Assembly: GCA_012520295.1 (NCBI GenBank)
Contig: JAAYOP010000088.1
Span: 1 to 64,000 of the forward strand
Source: Clostridiales bacterium
GTDB taxonomy: Bacteria > Bacillota > Clostridia > Oscillospirales > Oscillospiraceae
Length of the DNA stretch: 64,000 nucleotides
Reading direction: 5' to 3'
The notes below the pieces were generated by a model. The model did no database searches, was not told the DNA's origin, and saw nothing but the letters and a program-made list of their open reading frames with translations. Positions 10,033 to 18,549 of this stretch are shown here, piece by piece (the first letter of the stretch is position 1; the number at the start of each line of letters is the position of its first letter). A program made the translations under genes and the position numbers.

Positions 10033-10165
10033 CGGAAAAGAGAGAAAGGCACATCCATGGAACTTATTACTGTCCCACAGATGTGCCTTATAAAACACTT
10101 CTGCTGCTGATAAAACAGCCCGGCTCCTGTTCCCTTTGCGGGTCTATGGCCTGATCAGTTTGTTT
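10033..10165 (-). promoter_or_regulatory. NiCo (czcD) riboswitch with terminator
   Basis: Read on the minus strand, the leader of the CDF gene carries the elements I recall from the NiCo riboswitch: ACTGATCAGG, a CCC/GGG hairpin, AGCCGGGCTG closed by CAGC, then an AGAAGTG / CACATCT stem followed by TGTGGGACAGT. A second stem, AAGGCACATC with GATGTGCCTT (10046-10055 and 10080-10089) followed by TTTCTCTCTTTTCC, uses the same bases as the last aptamer stem. The two are mutually exclusive, so the terminator should form without metal and read-through should occur when Ni2+ or Co2+ is bound. Confidence comes from motif recall, not a search. Confidence 0.75.
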
Positions 10166-10186
10166 TAAGGGATAAATTCTTTACAT

Positions 10187-10352
10187 TAATTCCAGTTTGC
10201 ACACAATGGATTACGGCGTATCCGCAAACCCATTGAGGCAGCCAATCAATGTATCTGATACGGGCAAGGCAGGTTTGTATTACCCGTCAAAAAGAGCAAA
10301 TTTGCCCTTTTTGCAAATCCGTTTCGCAAACCCATTTGTTCAGTAGGCATTA
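10187..10352 (+). repeat. Multi-hairpin interspersed repeat, copy A
   Basis: Contains the shared family core: GGCAGCCAATCAATGTATC, a CGGGCAA..ACCCGTC hairpin, AAAAAGAGCAAATTTGCCC, and the end CCCATTTGTTCAGTAGGCATTA. It fills most of the 519-base gap between the MoaF-like gene and the NiCo riboswitch. The remaining bases (10353-10511) hold a weak inverted repeat near 10460 and no gene. Confidence 0.75.
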
Positions 10353-10511
10353 CATTATATTCTCCATACCATGAAAGTGTTCCAGCTGAAATTAAAACAC
10401 CTGTAATTTCCGCCAATATCGACAATCCCCTCAGCCCTGCAGCTATTTTGACAGAGAGCCAGCCCTTCCGGCGCCGGCTCTCTATATACTACTTAACTAT
10501 ATTGAGGTTTA

Positions 10512-12281
10512 TTACACAAAATACTTCATGATATCAAATTTACCAAGGCTGCGTGCATACGCGCCGGTGATATTAAGGCTCAGCCCCGTGTGGCTCACGC
10601 CGAAGAAGAAACCACTGTCATGCAAAATCTTCGGGTTGAATACCACCAGACCCTGGCTGCCGTTGCAGTTTTCCTCCACCCATTGGAACAAATACGCATC
10701 GTCACGAAGCTTGATATAGAAGCAGGGACTGCTCCAGGTTGCTCCTCCGCTATTATCGCCCTGGAATATGGTCCAGCTGTAGCTCTCCGGTGAACTGTAT
10801 ACATGGATAGAGCTCATTGTGTCGCTATATGCCCATGCGTAGCATTTTCCGACCAAGTCTGTGGTGAAATGGTGACGGCGCGCGAAAGGTGGCACAATAT
10901 CACCGTATTCCAGAACGCCGAACTTGGCATAGGCTCCGATTTCCCACTCACTGTTCCAGCTGCCGATTTGGGCGTGTACCGTTGTGGCAAGCCCGGTGGA
11001 AAAATCGACCGCCTGGGTAACATTTGCGTAATTGGGGTCGCCGGTCAGCATATGGGAAAATAGAATTATATCCTTTGCCGGCTCAAAAGCTACATATTTT
11101 TCCTCCTGCCATGTTCCGCCCGGATAGCGCCATTTCAGCCTGTCCTTGCTGACAACGTTGTATTCGTACACAGGCTCCTTCGTCCCGGCCCAGGGAGCTG
11201 CCACATGTTTCTCACCGTCCAGCTTCACCTTAAACTGCTTGCCCACAAGATAGTCGGAGAAGGGCAGATTGTTGCCGCTGGCCATTATATTGGGGCCGCC
11301 GAACTCAAAAATTCGCTGGGACTCGGCCGCGTGCTTAAGGGCCTCTTCCCTGGTCATGGGAATATCAATATCCCTGGGGCGATATGAATACCTTGCGCCC
11401 TTCCCTTTCAGCATTGCCATGGGCGGCTCTTTGTCACCGAATGTGGTAATCTTCTCCAGATGGGCCGCGTCTCCGGTTATCTCAAGCTTCGCGGTATGCG
11501 TGGCATAGACAAGCTCATCATCCTCACCGAAACCAAACTCTACGCCTACCGCCTCCATGTCGAAGAAATTCATGACTTCAATCCACATTTTCCCGCTGAA
11601 CTCAACATCCCAGCGGGCATAAATGTAGAACTTATCGTCAATGACTATGTAGTCCGAGGGGTTTGTCATCGTGATGCCGCCCTGGGGATCGCTGAGCTCT
11701 ACCAGGGTGGAACAGACGACACTGGGGAAGAAGGTCAGAAGCTCATAGCCGTTGTCGTACTGCCAGTGCAGACCACGCCCCTCAATGCGGTTGGTGGTAG
11801 TGTGTAGTTTCCCGGGCTTTTCATTGTTTCCACAGTCTGCCCAGCCGAAATGATAGTGCCGCTGTATCTCCCGGGGAATCTCACGTGTCCCGGTGGGCTC
11901 CCTCATACCGAAAAGGTCTCCTCCCACAGGTACCTCAATGCCGAACCAGGTTTCAAACGCGGTGATTGCATAGGTCTCTGTGTCAATTACCAGGTGCCAG
12001 CCACGGGTTGTGCCCGGTATCAGGTGCGTTAACAAAACCACGCACCCTAAAGAAATGGCGGTATATGGAGCGTTATAACTCTTTCCGTTCTCAATCACAG
12101 TCAGATTGCCGGTGTCGAGAATCTTATACTCCAGCTGTTCAGGAGCAAATTCCCCTTCAAGCCGGGCTTTGAATGTCCAACCTACAATAAGGTCGCATTC
12201 CGGGCCGTCCGCCTTGGGCTTCGCGGCAACTTTTTTATCAATTTCTTCTTTGCTCATGGGATTAAAGTTAGTAAAAAACAT
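10512..12281 (-). CDS. MoaF-like protein with internal duplication
   Basis: 589 residues, GGAGG in front of ATG 12281, no signal peptide. The protein resembles the MoaF family of lipocalin-like beta-barrels (N and C domains), named for a molybdenum-cofactor gene neighbourhood but without a proven reaction. It is about twice the normal length. Residues 30-290 and 345-585 repeat the same order: a VGWTFKARL / VGKQFKVKL barrel start, a W-rich strand, RHYHF / RRHHF, then a second barrel. It lies on the same strand as the MFS gene upstream, about 225 bases apart. It could bind or transform a small aromatic or organic acid, in line with the neighbouring enzymes, but that is inference. Confidence 0.55.
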   Translation of the reverse strand: MFFTNFNPMSKEEIDKKVAAKPKADGPECDLIVGWTFKARLEGEFAPEQLEYKILDTGNLTVIENGKSYNAPYTAISLGCVVLLTHLIPGTTRGWHLVIDTETYAITAFETWFGIEVPVGGDLFGMREPTGTREIPREIQRHYHFGWADCGNNEKPGKLHTTTNRIEGRGLHWQYDNGYELLTFFPSVVCSTLVELSDPQGGITMTNPSDYIVIDDKFYIYARWDVEFSGKMWIEVMNFFDMEAVGVEFGFGEDDELVYATHTAKLEITGDAAHLEKITTFGDKEPPMAMLKGKGARYSYRPRDIDIPMTREEALKHAAESQRIFEFGGPNIMASGNNLPFSDYLVGKQFKVKLDGEKHVAAPWAGTKEPVYEYNVVSKDRLKWRYPGGTWQEEKYVAFEPAKDIILFSHMLTGDPNYANVTQAVDFSTGLATTVHAQIGSWNSEWEIGAYAKFGVLEYGDIVPPFARRHHFTTDLVGKCYAWAYSDTMSSIHVYSSPESYSWTIFQGDNSGGATWSSPCFYIKLRDDAYLFQWVEENCNGSQGLVVFNPKILHDSGFFFGVSHTGLSLNITGAYARSLGKFDIMKYFV

Positions 12282-12409
12282 AGGCCTGCCTCCAATAAGT
12301 ATTTTATGGTAATTATATTATGATTTATGCAGATTGTCAAAGACATTGTGTGTTGAAAGGAGAAAAAAATAACACTATGTACAGAAGACTATCGAATATA
12401 TGCGCAAAG

Positions 12410-12433
12410 GCGTGTTTAACAGCGCAAACACGC
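12410..12433 (-). terminator. Stem-loop after the MFS gene
   Basis: GCGTGTTT pairs perfectly with AAACACGC across an 8-base loop, about 75 bases after the MFS stop codon. No clear T-run follows, so termination strength is uncertain. Confidence 0.4.
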
Positions 12434-12506
12434 TCCCGTTGCTCATAAAACAAGAAAAAATAAGTCTTTCCGCCATACAGACCACCGACCGAAGACCCCG
12501 GGCCAG

Positions 12507-13676
12507 TTAGCTACGGGCTGCCACAAGGCGATTGAGCCATTCCGTCATGGCTATCGTCAGGATTAAAAACAGGCTTAAATAGACCGGATAAAGAGCAATG
12601 GATACGCCTGCCAGCAGACCGAATAAAGGCGGCATAAATGTTGAGCCGGTATAAGCGCTGGCCATCTGAATACCTATAATGGCCTGGGAATTTTCCGCTC
12701 CAAAGTTTCTGGGCGTCTGATGTATTATGCAGGGATATACGGGAGCGCACCCCAGACCGGTTATAATCAAGCCCGCCAGCCCAATCCGGTCATATTTCAA
12801 GGGTAAAATCACAGCCAGCAATCCCACCGCAATAATACACAGCCCGATGCGAATCATATTTCGGTTATTTAATCTGTCCGACACAATGCCGTTTAAAAAA
12901 CGTCCAGCGGTAATGCCCAAATAAAACAGTGAAGCCCATCCAGCCGCGTCCTGCGCCTCTATCCCTTTGTGCAAAACCAGGTAACTGCTTGCCCACAGGC
13001 CCCCTGTGGTCTCAAGACCGCAGTAAGCGAAAAATGCCAGCAGGGCCTGTTTGACTCCCCTGATTTTCAGGGCCTCATGGACCTTTAAATATTTCGACGT
13101 GGCTTCCTTCCCATCATTCCCATGGCTCTTCTGCTTCTCCCAGACCGGCAGGCTGATGACTAAAACAGCCGTCAACGCCATCTGGAAAACGCCCACAGTT
13201 CCATAGCCGCTCCGCCAGCTGTCTTTTACTGTCAGGCAATAGCTCATAATATAGGGCCCAACGGATGCGCCTATACCCCAGCAGCAATGGAGCCAGCTCA
13301 TGTGCCTGGAGGAATAATGCAGGGCCACATAGTTATTCAATGCGGCATCCACCGCCCCTGCTCCAAGCCCATAGGGCACAGCCCAAAGGCAGAGCATCCA
13401 AAAACGACCTGCAACGGAAAACCCAAAAAGGGCCACCGCCGTCATTAATACGCTGGCCGCGGTGACAGGGCCGGTACCAAATCTGTTTACCGCCCGGTTT
13501 GCGTTCAGGCTGGAGATAATTGTGCACCCGGCGATAATCATAGACACTATTCCCGCGTAAGAAACAGGTGTATTAAGCACGGGATATATGGAAGGCCATG
13601 CAGCACCCAGCAGAGCATCGGGCAATCCCAGAGAGATGAATGCCAGGTAGATCAGCGCCAGCAACAGTGAATACAC
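12507..13676 (-). CDS. Major facilitator superfamily permease
   Basis: 389 residues with about 12 hydrophobic helices and a basic/acidic loop near the middle (WEKQKSHGNDGKEATSKYLK). MFS-type features include the SLGLPDALLGAAWP start and GITAGRFLNGIVSDRLNNR, the second-half A-like motif. It resembles the FucP/BsYkuC-like sugar or organic-acid symporters; the substrate is not predictable. The listed GTG at 13676 has only a weak AAAGA upstream, so the true start may be a few codons later (TTG). It is likely transcribed alone or with the MoaF-like gene. Confidence 0.8.
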   Translation of the reverse strand: MYSLLLALIYLAFISLGLPDALLGAAWPSIYPVLNTPVSYAGIVSMIIAGCTIISSLNANRAVNRFGTGPVTAASVLMTAVALFGFSVAGRFWMLCLWAVPYGLGAGAVDAALNNYVALHYSSRHMSWLHCCWGIGASVGPYIMSYCLTVKDSWRSGYGTVGVFQMALTAVLVISLPVWEKQKSHGNDGKEATSKYLKVHEALKIRGVKQALLAFFAYCGLETTGGLWASSYLVLHKGIEAQDAAGWASLFYLGITAGRFLNGIVSDRLNNRNMIRIGLCIIAVGLLAVILPLKYDRIGLAGLIITGLGCAPVYPCIIHQTPRNFGAENSQAIIGIQMASAYTGSTFMPPLFGLLAGVSIALYPVYLSLFLILTIAMTEWLNRLVAARS

Positions 13677-13763
13677 TCTTTATCAAATCCAAACATCAAT
13701 TCATTTGAAAGCCATTTAAGCTGTCATGCTTCAATAGTGTCGATTCAAATTGTACTCTACTAA

Positions 13764-13903
13764 TAATGCCCGCTGAACAAATGCGTTTTGCAAAACGCAT
13801 TTGCAAAAGAGCGAATCTACTCTTCTTGACATGTATTGATTGGCTGCCTGAATGGATTTGCGGACACACGCCGTAAACCCATTGCCCTGCAAACAGGAGT
13901 TTA
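13764..13903 (-). repeat. Multi-hairpin interspersed repeat, copy B
   Basis: Begins TAATGCCCGCTGAACAAATG and contains the hairpin GCGTTTTGCAAAACGC, AAAAGAGCGAATC, and ATTGATTGGCTGCCTGAATGG. Compared with copy A it is inverted and lacks the CGGGCAA hairpin. It occupies the gap between the MFS gene and the nitroreductase gene (13677-14065), in which I see no coding sequence. Confidence 0.75.
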
Positions 13904-14065
13904 TTACTAACAGCTTAAGGCTTTCAACATCCGTGAAAGCCAATTCAAAGCTTTGAATTGGCTTCAAATATTATTCCTTTACATAATGCTATAACTCGAG
14001 TATTGTCAACAAATGCCGTGTTAAGTATATATACTATATAGCGTTTTCAGTTCCCTATTGTGTAA

Positions 14066-14587
14066 TCAAAACCATTCATAGTGGATTTTTCCGTAGGGCA
14101 GCTTGCTTTCATCATGGGGTTCCTTTTTTTCATCGGGATAACCTATGGCAATTATACTCTCAACGCAATATTTTTCAGGTATCTGCAACAGCTCCCTGAC
14201 ATATTCCTCGGCGCTTTTCTCTTTATTATGAAACCTCTGCCTCACCTGTATCCAGCACGAACCGAGACCCAGGGACTGGGCAGCCAGCTGAATAATAATT
14301 GACGCTATGGATGCATCCTCTATCCATACATCGCTTTTATCCGGATTTGCGACTACCACAATCGCCAGCTTGGCGCCGGATAAAAAAACTGAGCCATGCT
14401 CCCTGCACAATGACAGCTTTTGCAGCATATCCATATCGGTCACAGTGATAAACTCCCAGGGTCTTATGGACCTGGAAGAGGGTGACAGCAGCGCGCTTTT
14501 CAGAATAATATCAACCTTTTCCTTTTCCAAATCACGGTTTGAAAACTTTCTTATGCTTCTTCTGTTTCTTAGCATTTCATAATACAT
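14066..14587 (-). CDS. Nitroreductase family FMN protein
   Basis: 173 residues from ATG 14587, chosen because a GGGGGG site lies nine bases upstream; a longer frame to 14611 would place the site inside the gene. The N-terminal RNRRSIRKFSNRDLE FMN-phosphate motif, SSRSIRPWEFITV, and the C-terminal IGYPDEKKEPH region are typical of the nitroreductase superfamily. These are NAD(P)H-dependent flavin enzymes acting on nitro groups, quinones or enones. It ends a minus-strand run that begins with the split permease genes. Confidence 0.85.
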   Translation of the reverse strand: MYYEMLRNRRSIRKFSNRDLEKEKVDIILKSALLSPSSRSIRPWEFITVTDMDMLQKLSLCREHGSVFLSGAKLAIVVVANPDKSDVWIEDASIASIIIQLAAQSLGLGSCWIQVRQRFHNKEKSAEEYVRELLQIPEKYCVESIIAIGYPDEKKEPHDESKLPYGKIHYEWF

Positions 14588-14620
14588 TAATAAATCCCCC
14601 CTATAGATCACGCCATAAAT

Positions 14621-14830
14621 CTAAGCTTTTCTAATCTCTTTTAATCTGCTCTCAACCAAAGCTATGTCTTCGCCTATTTCAGCCAGTTCCTTTTCATATT
14701 TTATAACCAGCTTGCTTGAAATATGAAGATTCTCCTAGCCGAGAATAATTTCCCTCTCTTCCTCTACTTCCTCCAACAAATCCTGGAGTTCTTTTAGCTC
14801 TTTTTCCAGTTCAGGCTCAGTCATACCCAT
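14621..14830 (-). pseudogene. Small coiled-coil protein gene interrupted by an in-frame TAG
   Basis: From ATG 14830 (or 14824) an acidic heptad-rich peptide runs MTEPELEKELKELQDLLEE and on, stops at a TAG (14735-14737, codon 32), and continues in the same frame as ENLHISSKLVIKYEKELAEI to a TAG at 14621. Both halves have matching coiled-coil character, so the whole was probably one protein of about 69 residues. A single C-to-T change in a CAG Gln codon would create the stop. It lies between the permease and nitroreductase genes on the same strand. It may be a fresh null mutation, a read-through codon, or a base error. Confidence 0.55.
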
Positions 14831-14866
14831 AATATCAGACTGCCTCACTTATTCAGCCCCTTCCTG

Positions 14867-15403
14867 TTATAAAATCTCGTATGAATTCTCACGGATTCTT
14901 TCAATTTCTTTTTTCGGCATTAATTTGATTAGCAGATGGGCGATGATTATAATTCCCGGGATATTGATGGCAAGCCTTGTCAGGGCAAAAGCCGGTCCCA
15001 GAGAAGCTATCTCAAACATCAGGGTAGGTATTTTAGTGGTTGACCATGCGCCTAGGAAAATCAGGATATTTGAAAACTTAGCGCCTTTTTTCATAAATAC
15101 TGCCGCAACCGGAAACGCTCCGTACAGGGGCCCCGCCGCCGCGGAACCTATGAGTATGGATAAAACTATGCCCTTGATACCTGATCCCTCGCCCATATAT
15201 TTCACCATTGTCTCTCTGGGCACCCATACGTCCAGGAGCCCCAGCATGACAAAAACAGGCGGCAGGAGCATGAGCATTTCTTTAAAGGTCCCGGCCATTA
15301 TACCAAGGGCCTTCAGGCCGGTTTTTGTGCTCAATACCATTATTATTCCAACCGCAGCCACGGCCATAAGAAAACCCATGTATTTTTTTATTAAAACCTT
15401 CAC
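14867..15403 (-). CDS. Permease half, PF03773-like (second of pair)
   Basis: About 178 residues with four or five membrane helices. GTG 15403 is chosen as start because it follows the stop of the upstream gene by one base and the longer frame reads through that gene's end. The GSAAAGPLYGAFPVAAVFMKKG and GAWSTTKIPTLMFE blocks match one half of the PF03773 (ArsP/UPF0718) permeases. Tight spacing to the upstream half suggests that the two subunits form one transporter. The substrate is unknown; relatives export organoarsenicals or other small organics. Confidence 0.7.
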   Translation of the reverse strand: MKVLIKKYMGFLMAVAAVGIIMVLSTKTGLKALGIMAGTFKEMLMLLPPVFVMLGLLDVWVPRETMVKYMGEGSGIKGIVLSILIGSAAAGPLYGAFPVAAVFMKKGAKFSNILIFLGAWSTTKIPTLMFEIASLGPAFALTRLAINIPGIIIIAHLLIKLMPKKEIERIRENSYEIL

Positions 15404-15404
15404 T

Positions 15405-15884
15405 TCAGCCCACCACCAATCCGATTGCTGCCGCCACAAGAAAAGAAAACATAAAGGCGAATACATTTCTCAATAAGGTCAGCCTTTTTCCGAAATATTT
15501 AATCTCTACAGGCATAGTCACAATTCCTACCATCATCAGCGTTGAAACGAAAGCTCCCATCTGCATATATCCTGCTCCTTCCCTGAGTAAGAGAGCAGCC
15601 ATGGGAAAGGCCACATAGGGCGGTATTATTGCAATTGACCCGGCAACAGCCGCAAGGACTACACCCATCCATCTGGATTGACTTCCCAAAAGCCTTGATA
15701 TGGTCTGTGTATCTAAAACCGCCAGCAACGCTCCCACAATCACCATAACGGTTAAAATCTGCGGCAATATGCTCTCAAAGGATTTCCACGCCTTTTTCAG
15801 CGCCACTTTCGTCTTCTCTCTGTCTTTCAGGAATGATATCACAAGCAATATAATTGCCGAGCTATATAAGATTATCCCACTCAT
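15405..15884 (-). CDS. Permease half, PF03773-like (first of pair)
   Basis: About 159 residues and four membrane helices. ATG 15884 has GGGGAGGG five bases upstream, which settles the start against a longer reading at 15899. The IAIIPPYVAFPMAALLLREGA motif mirrors GPLYGAFPVAAVFMKKG in the next gene, so the two are homologous halves of a PF03773-type permease. Many members carry both halves in one chain; here they are separate and nearly overlapping. Confidence 0.7.
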   Translation of the reverse strand: MSGIILYSSAIILLVISFLKDREKTKVALKKAWKSFESILPQILTVMVIVGALLAVLDTQTISRLLGSQSRWMGVVLAAVAGSIAIIPPYVAFPMAALLLREGAGYMQMGAFVSTLMMVGIVTMPVEIKYFGKRLTLLRNVFAFMFSFLVAAAIGLVVG

Positions 15885-16000
15885 ACAGGCCCTCCCCATG
15901 GATGTGAAATTTGCTTTTCCCGAGTATGGAAAATCCGGGCGTAAAACAATGCGTCCGGATTTTCCTTTTAAATTAGTATTTCATATTCTGCCTGTTATCA

Positions 16001-18451
16001 TCACAGTCTGTTTTCATTCCTTGATATTATATCATTCTGAAGGTCCCGCCCCAGCTCCACGAAATATGCCGAATATCCTGCAATTCGGACCACCAGGTCC
16101 CGGTGTTTTTCAGGCTCTTCCTGAGCGGCTCGCAGGGTATCCGTGTCGACCACATTATACTGAACCTCAAGGCCGCCGTTTTCAAAGTATGTTTTTGTCA
16201 TATCCCGGAGCTTGGCTATCCCTTCCTCATTGCTCAACACACTGGGATGCATCCTGAGATTGAGGGCAATCCCGCCAAGATAGCGGTGATGGTCAAAGGA
16301 GCAGGTGGATATGAAAACAGCAGTAGGCCCGTTTTTATCCCGGCCCTGGGCAGGGGACATAGCGTCGGCTATGGGCTCTCCCAGCTTTCTGCCGTCCGGT
16401 GTAGCCCAGGTAAGATATCCTTGGGCCACATGGTCCGCCGCTCCGTAAAGCCCCGATTTATAGACCTTTGACCTGACGCTGTAGCACTCCTGGCATATCT
16501 CATAGTACAGGTCGCAACACCATTTCAGTTCCTCGTCCGCATAGGGATCGGCGTTGCCGTAATGAGGAACCTCGTTTAGTATACGCTGGCGAAGAGTCTC
16601 ATACCCCTCCCAGTTGGCCATAACGGCGTCATACAGCTCCCTTGTGGTTATCAGCTTTTTGTCAAAGCACATATATTTAATCGTCGTCAGACTGTCAGCT
16701 ATGGTAGCCAGACCTGTGGCCGTGCCGCCATAGGAATTATACTTGGCTCCTCCCATTGCGCAGTCCTTTCCGCTCTCCATACACCCCTCAATTGAAATAG
16801 ACAAAATGGCCTGGGTAGTATTTTGCTGGGACACGTACTCGGCGTAGTTGTTGGCCGATATAAAAAGCTTCATGATATACCGGGCCATTTTGCTGACGGC
16901 TTCCCTGACTTCCTCCATTGAATTCATCTCGTACAGGTATCCGGTTTTCAGGCTTGCCTGTTCGCCGTTGTAGGGGTTTATTCCGTTATTGATGGCCATA
17001 TTCAATATGGAGCCCCACCACACGCTGGCATGGGGAGGATACATGCCGTTAGGCGCCGGGAAGTCACAGCCGCTGCCCACAATCTCCTGGCAGCCGATAA
17101 TCCCGTAGTTGCGCGCATCCTCAAGCTCAAAATCCAGTTCCTTGATAAGGCTGGGAATAATAACCTCATCATTTTGGAACAGTGGCAGGCCGCCCACCAG
17201 CTTCGTGGTCTCCAAGGCGCACTCCCACAGTTCATCGGGAGTATTTTTATTGATTCTCAGGGATATGGTGGGATCATGGAGCTTGAGCCTTCCCACGGTT
17301 TCCAGCACCATATATGTGACCGGATTTGTGGCATCTTGCCCGGTCCTGGGACATACTCCCCCGATGGTTGTGTGCTGATATGTATTGCCTATTCCGGTGG
17401 TGTTTACAAGCTTTGCCGGGCCTCCGTCATAATAGCAGTTCGCCTTCAGGAAGAAAGCGTCCACTATCTCCTGGGCTTCATCCAAGGTAATAGTGCCTTC
17501 CTCCAATTCCTTCTTGAGGAAAGGCCATGTATACTGGTCAAACCTGCCCAGGGCGGGGGAGGGTATTCTTGTGTCTATTGTAATGAGCACCTGATAGAGC
17601 ATCGTAGCCTGCACGGCTTCCCAGAAGGTCCGGGCAGGATTCTCCGAGATCCACATCAGGCCGTCTCCCATTTTTTCAAGCTCTGCCCGGCGGGCCTCTG
17701 TCCCGGCGGTCTGTGCCTTATCATAGCATGCCCGCGCATACCGCTTTCCAAGAAGGATTGCGGCGTCACAGGCGATAACCGCCGATTTGTAGAACAGATA
17801 TTTGCCCACGTCCTCGCCCATCAGGTTCCCTCTGTGGGCATCTATCCAGTCCTGGGCCTGTTTTCTGATTGCCGCATATCCGGTATTTATGATTTTGTCG
17901 TACCCGGCAATAAGGTGCCCCGCCGACAGGATTGTCAGTCCCATGCCGCCGTCTACATAGCTACTGACATTGAGTCTTTTCAGCTCGTCAAAGCCATCGG
18001 GCTGCCAGGCATCGGCAGTGGCGCCCACTCTTCTGGTTTCCCAGTAATCACATATTGATGCCAGGGCCTCATAGTCCTGCGGGCTGATTGTCAGCCTGAT
18101 CTGCTCTTCCTGAGGATTGTGATAGAGCCCATCTTCCTTCAGCTCCCATACACCGTTTCTTATCGGATCCAGGAACCAGTCGTATCTGCCCCATTCCGGA
18201 TATTGGGGACTGCCGAAATAATACGGGCTTTTATTTCCCACAATAATCTCAAAATCCTTTACCAGCACGGTCATTTTTGAGCACAGCTCATAGAGTGCCA
18301 GGGGTCTTTTGATAATCGGCACAACGTTTTCATATTTTTTGTAAGCGTCCGTAATAATCAGCGCTCTTTCAGCGTCTATACGAAGAACCCTGTCCCGTAT
18401 CAACTCTCTCATGTGCTTTATACGGTCGCTCGCAGGCCGGAATTTATACAT
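16001..18451 (-). CDS. Glycyl radical enzyme of unknown substrate
   Basis: 816 residues, AAGGAG eight bases before ATG 18451. C-terminal radical site RIAGYSAYFVELGRDL has Gly792 as the radical carrier. The thiyl Cys is Cys454 in IIGCQEIVGSG, and Glu456 matches the catalytic Glu of the dehydratase/lyase branch (GCVE in glycerol dehydratase and choline lyase). The V-to-Q change is uncommon. The length fits PFL2-type enzymes. Such enzymes need a radical-SAM activase, usually adjacent; none is present anywhere in this window. Neighbours are a split permease downstream and a cyclophilin upstream, so the substrate (a diol, amino acid or aryl acid) cannot be named. Confidence 0.9.
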   Translation of the reverse strand: MYKFRPASDRIKHMRELIRDRVLRIDAERALIITDAYKKYENVVPIIKRPLALYELCSKMTVLVKDFEIIVGNKSPYYFGSPQYPEWGRYDWFLDPIRNGVWELKEDGLYHNPQEEQIRLTISPQDYEALASICDYWETRRVGATADAWQPDGFDELKRLNVSSYVDGGMGLTILSAGHLIAGYDKIINTGYAAIRKQAQDWIDAHRGNLMGEDVGKYLFYKSAVIACDAAILLGKRYARACYDKAQTAGTEARRAELEKMGDGLMWISENPARTFWEAVQATMLYQVLITIDTRIPSPALGRFDQYTWPFLKKELEEGTITLDEAQEIVDAFFLKANCYYDGGPAKLVNTTGIGNTYQHTTIGGVCPRTGQDATNPVTYMVLETVGRLKLHDPTISLRINKNTPDELWECALETTKLVGGLPLFQNDEVIIPSLIKELDFELEDARNYGIIGCQEIVGSGCDFPAPNGMYPPHASVWWGSILNMAINNGINPYNGEQASLKTGYLYEMNSMEEVREAVSKMARYIMKLFISANNYAEYVSQQNTTQAILSISIEGCMESGKDCAMGGAKYNSYGGTATGLATIADSLTTIKYMCFDKKLITTRELYDAVMANWEGYETLRQRILNEVPHYGNADPYADEELKWCCDLYYEICQECYSVRSKVYKSGLYGAADHVAQGYLTWATPDGRKLGEPIADAMSPAQGRDKNGPTAVFISTCSFDHHRYLGGIALNLRMHPSVLSNEEGIAKLRDMTKTYFENGGLEVQYNVVDTDTLRAAQEEPEKHRDLVVRIAGYSAYFVELGRDLQNDIISRNENRL

Positions 18452-18549
18452 GATATCACTCCTTATTCTGCCTTTATTTTTGATTTATTAATAAGCTGTC
18501 CGTTTCCGTATGATACAGCGAAAATACGTCTTCCGAAATTTCTCAGCCT

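Noticed and set aside
12382-12453. 23-codon plus-strand frame near an AAAGGAG
   Set aside because: The site is about 16 bases from the ATG and the frame spans the stem-loop at 12410-12433.
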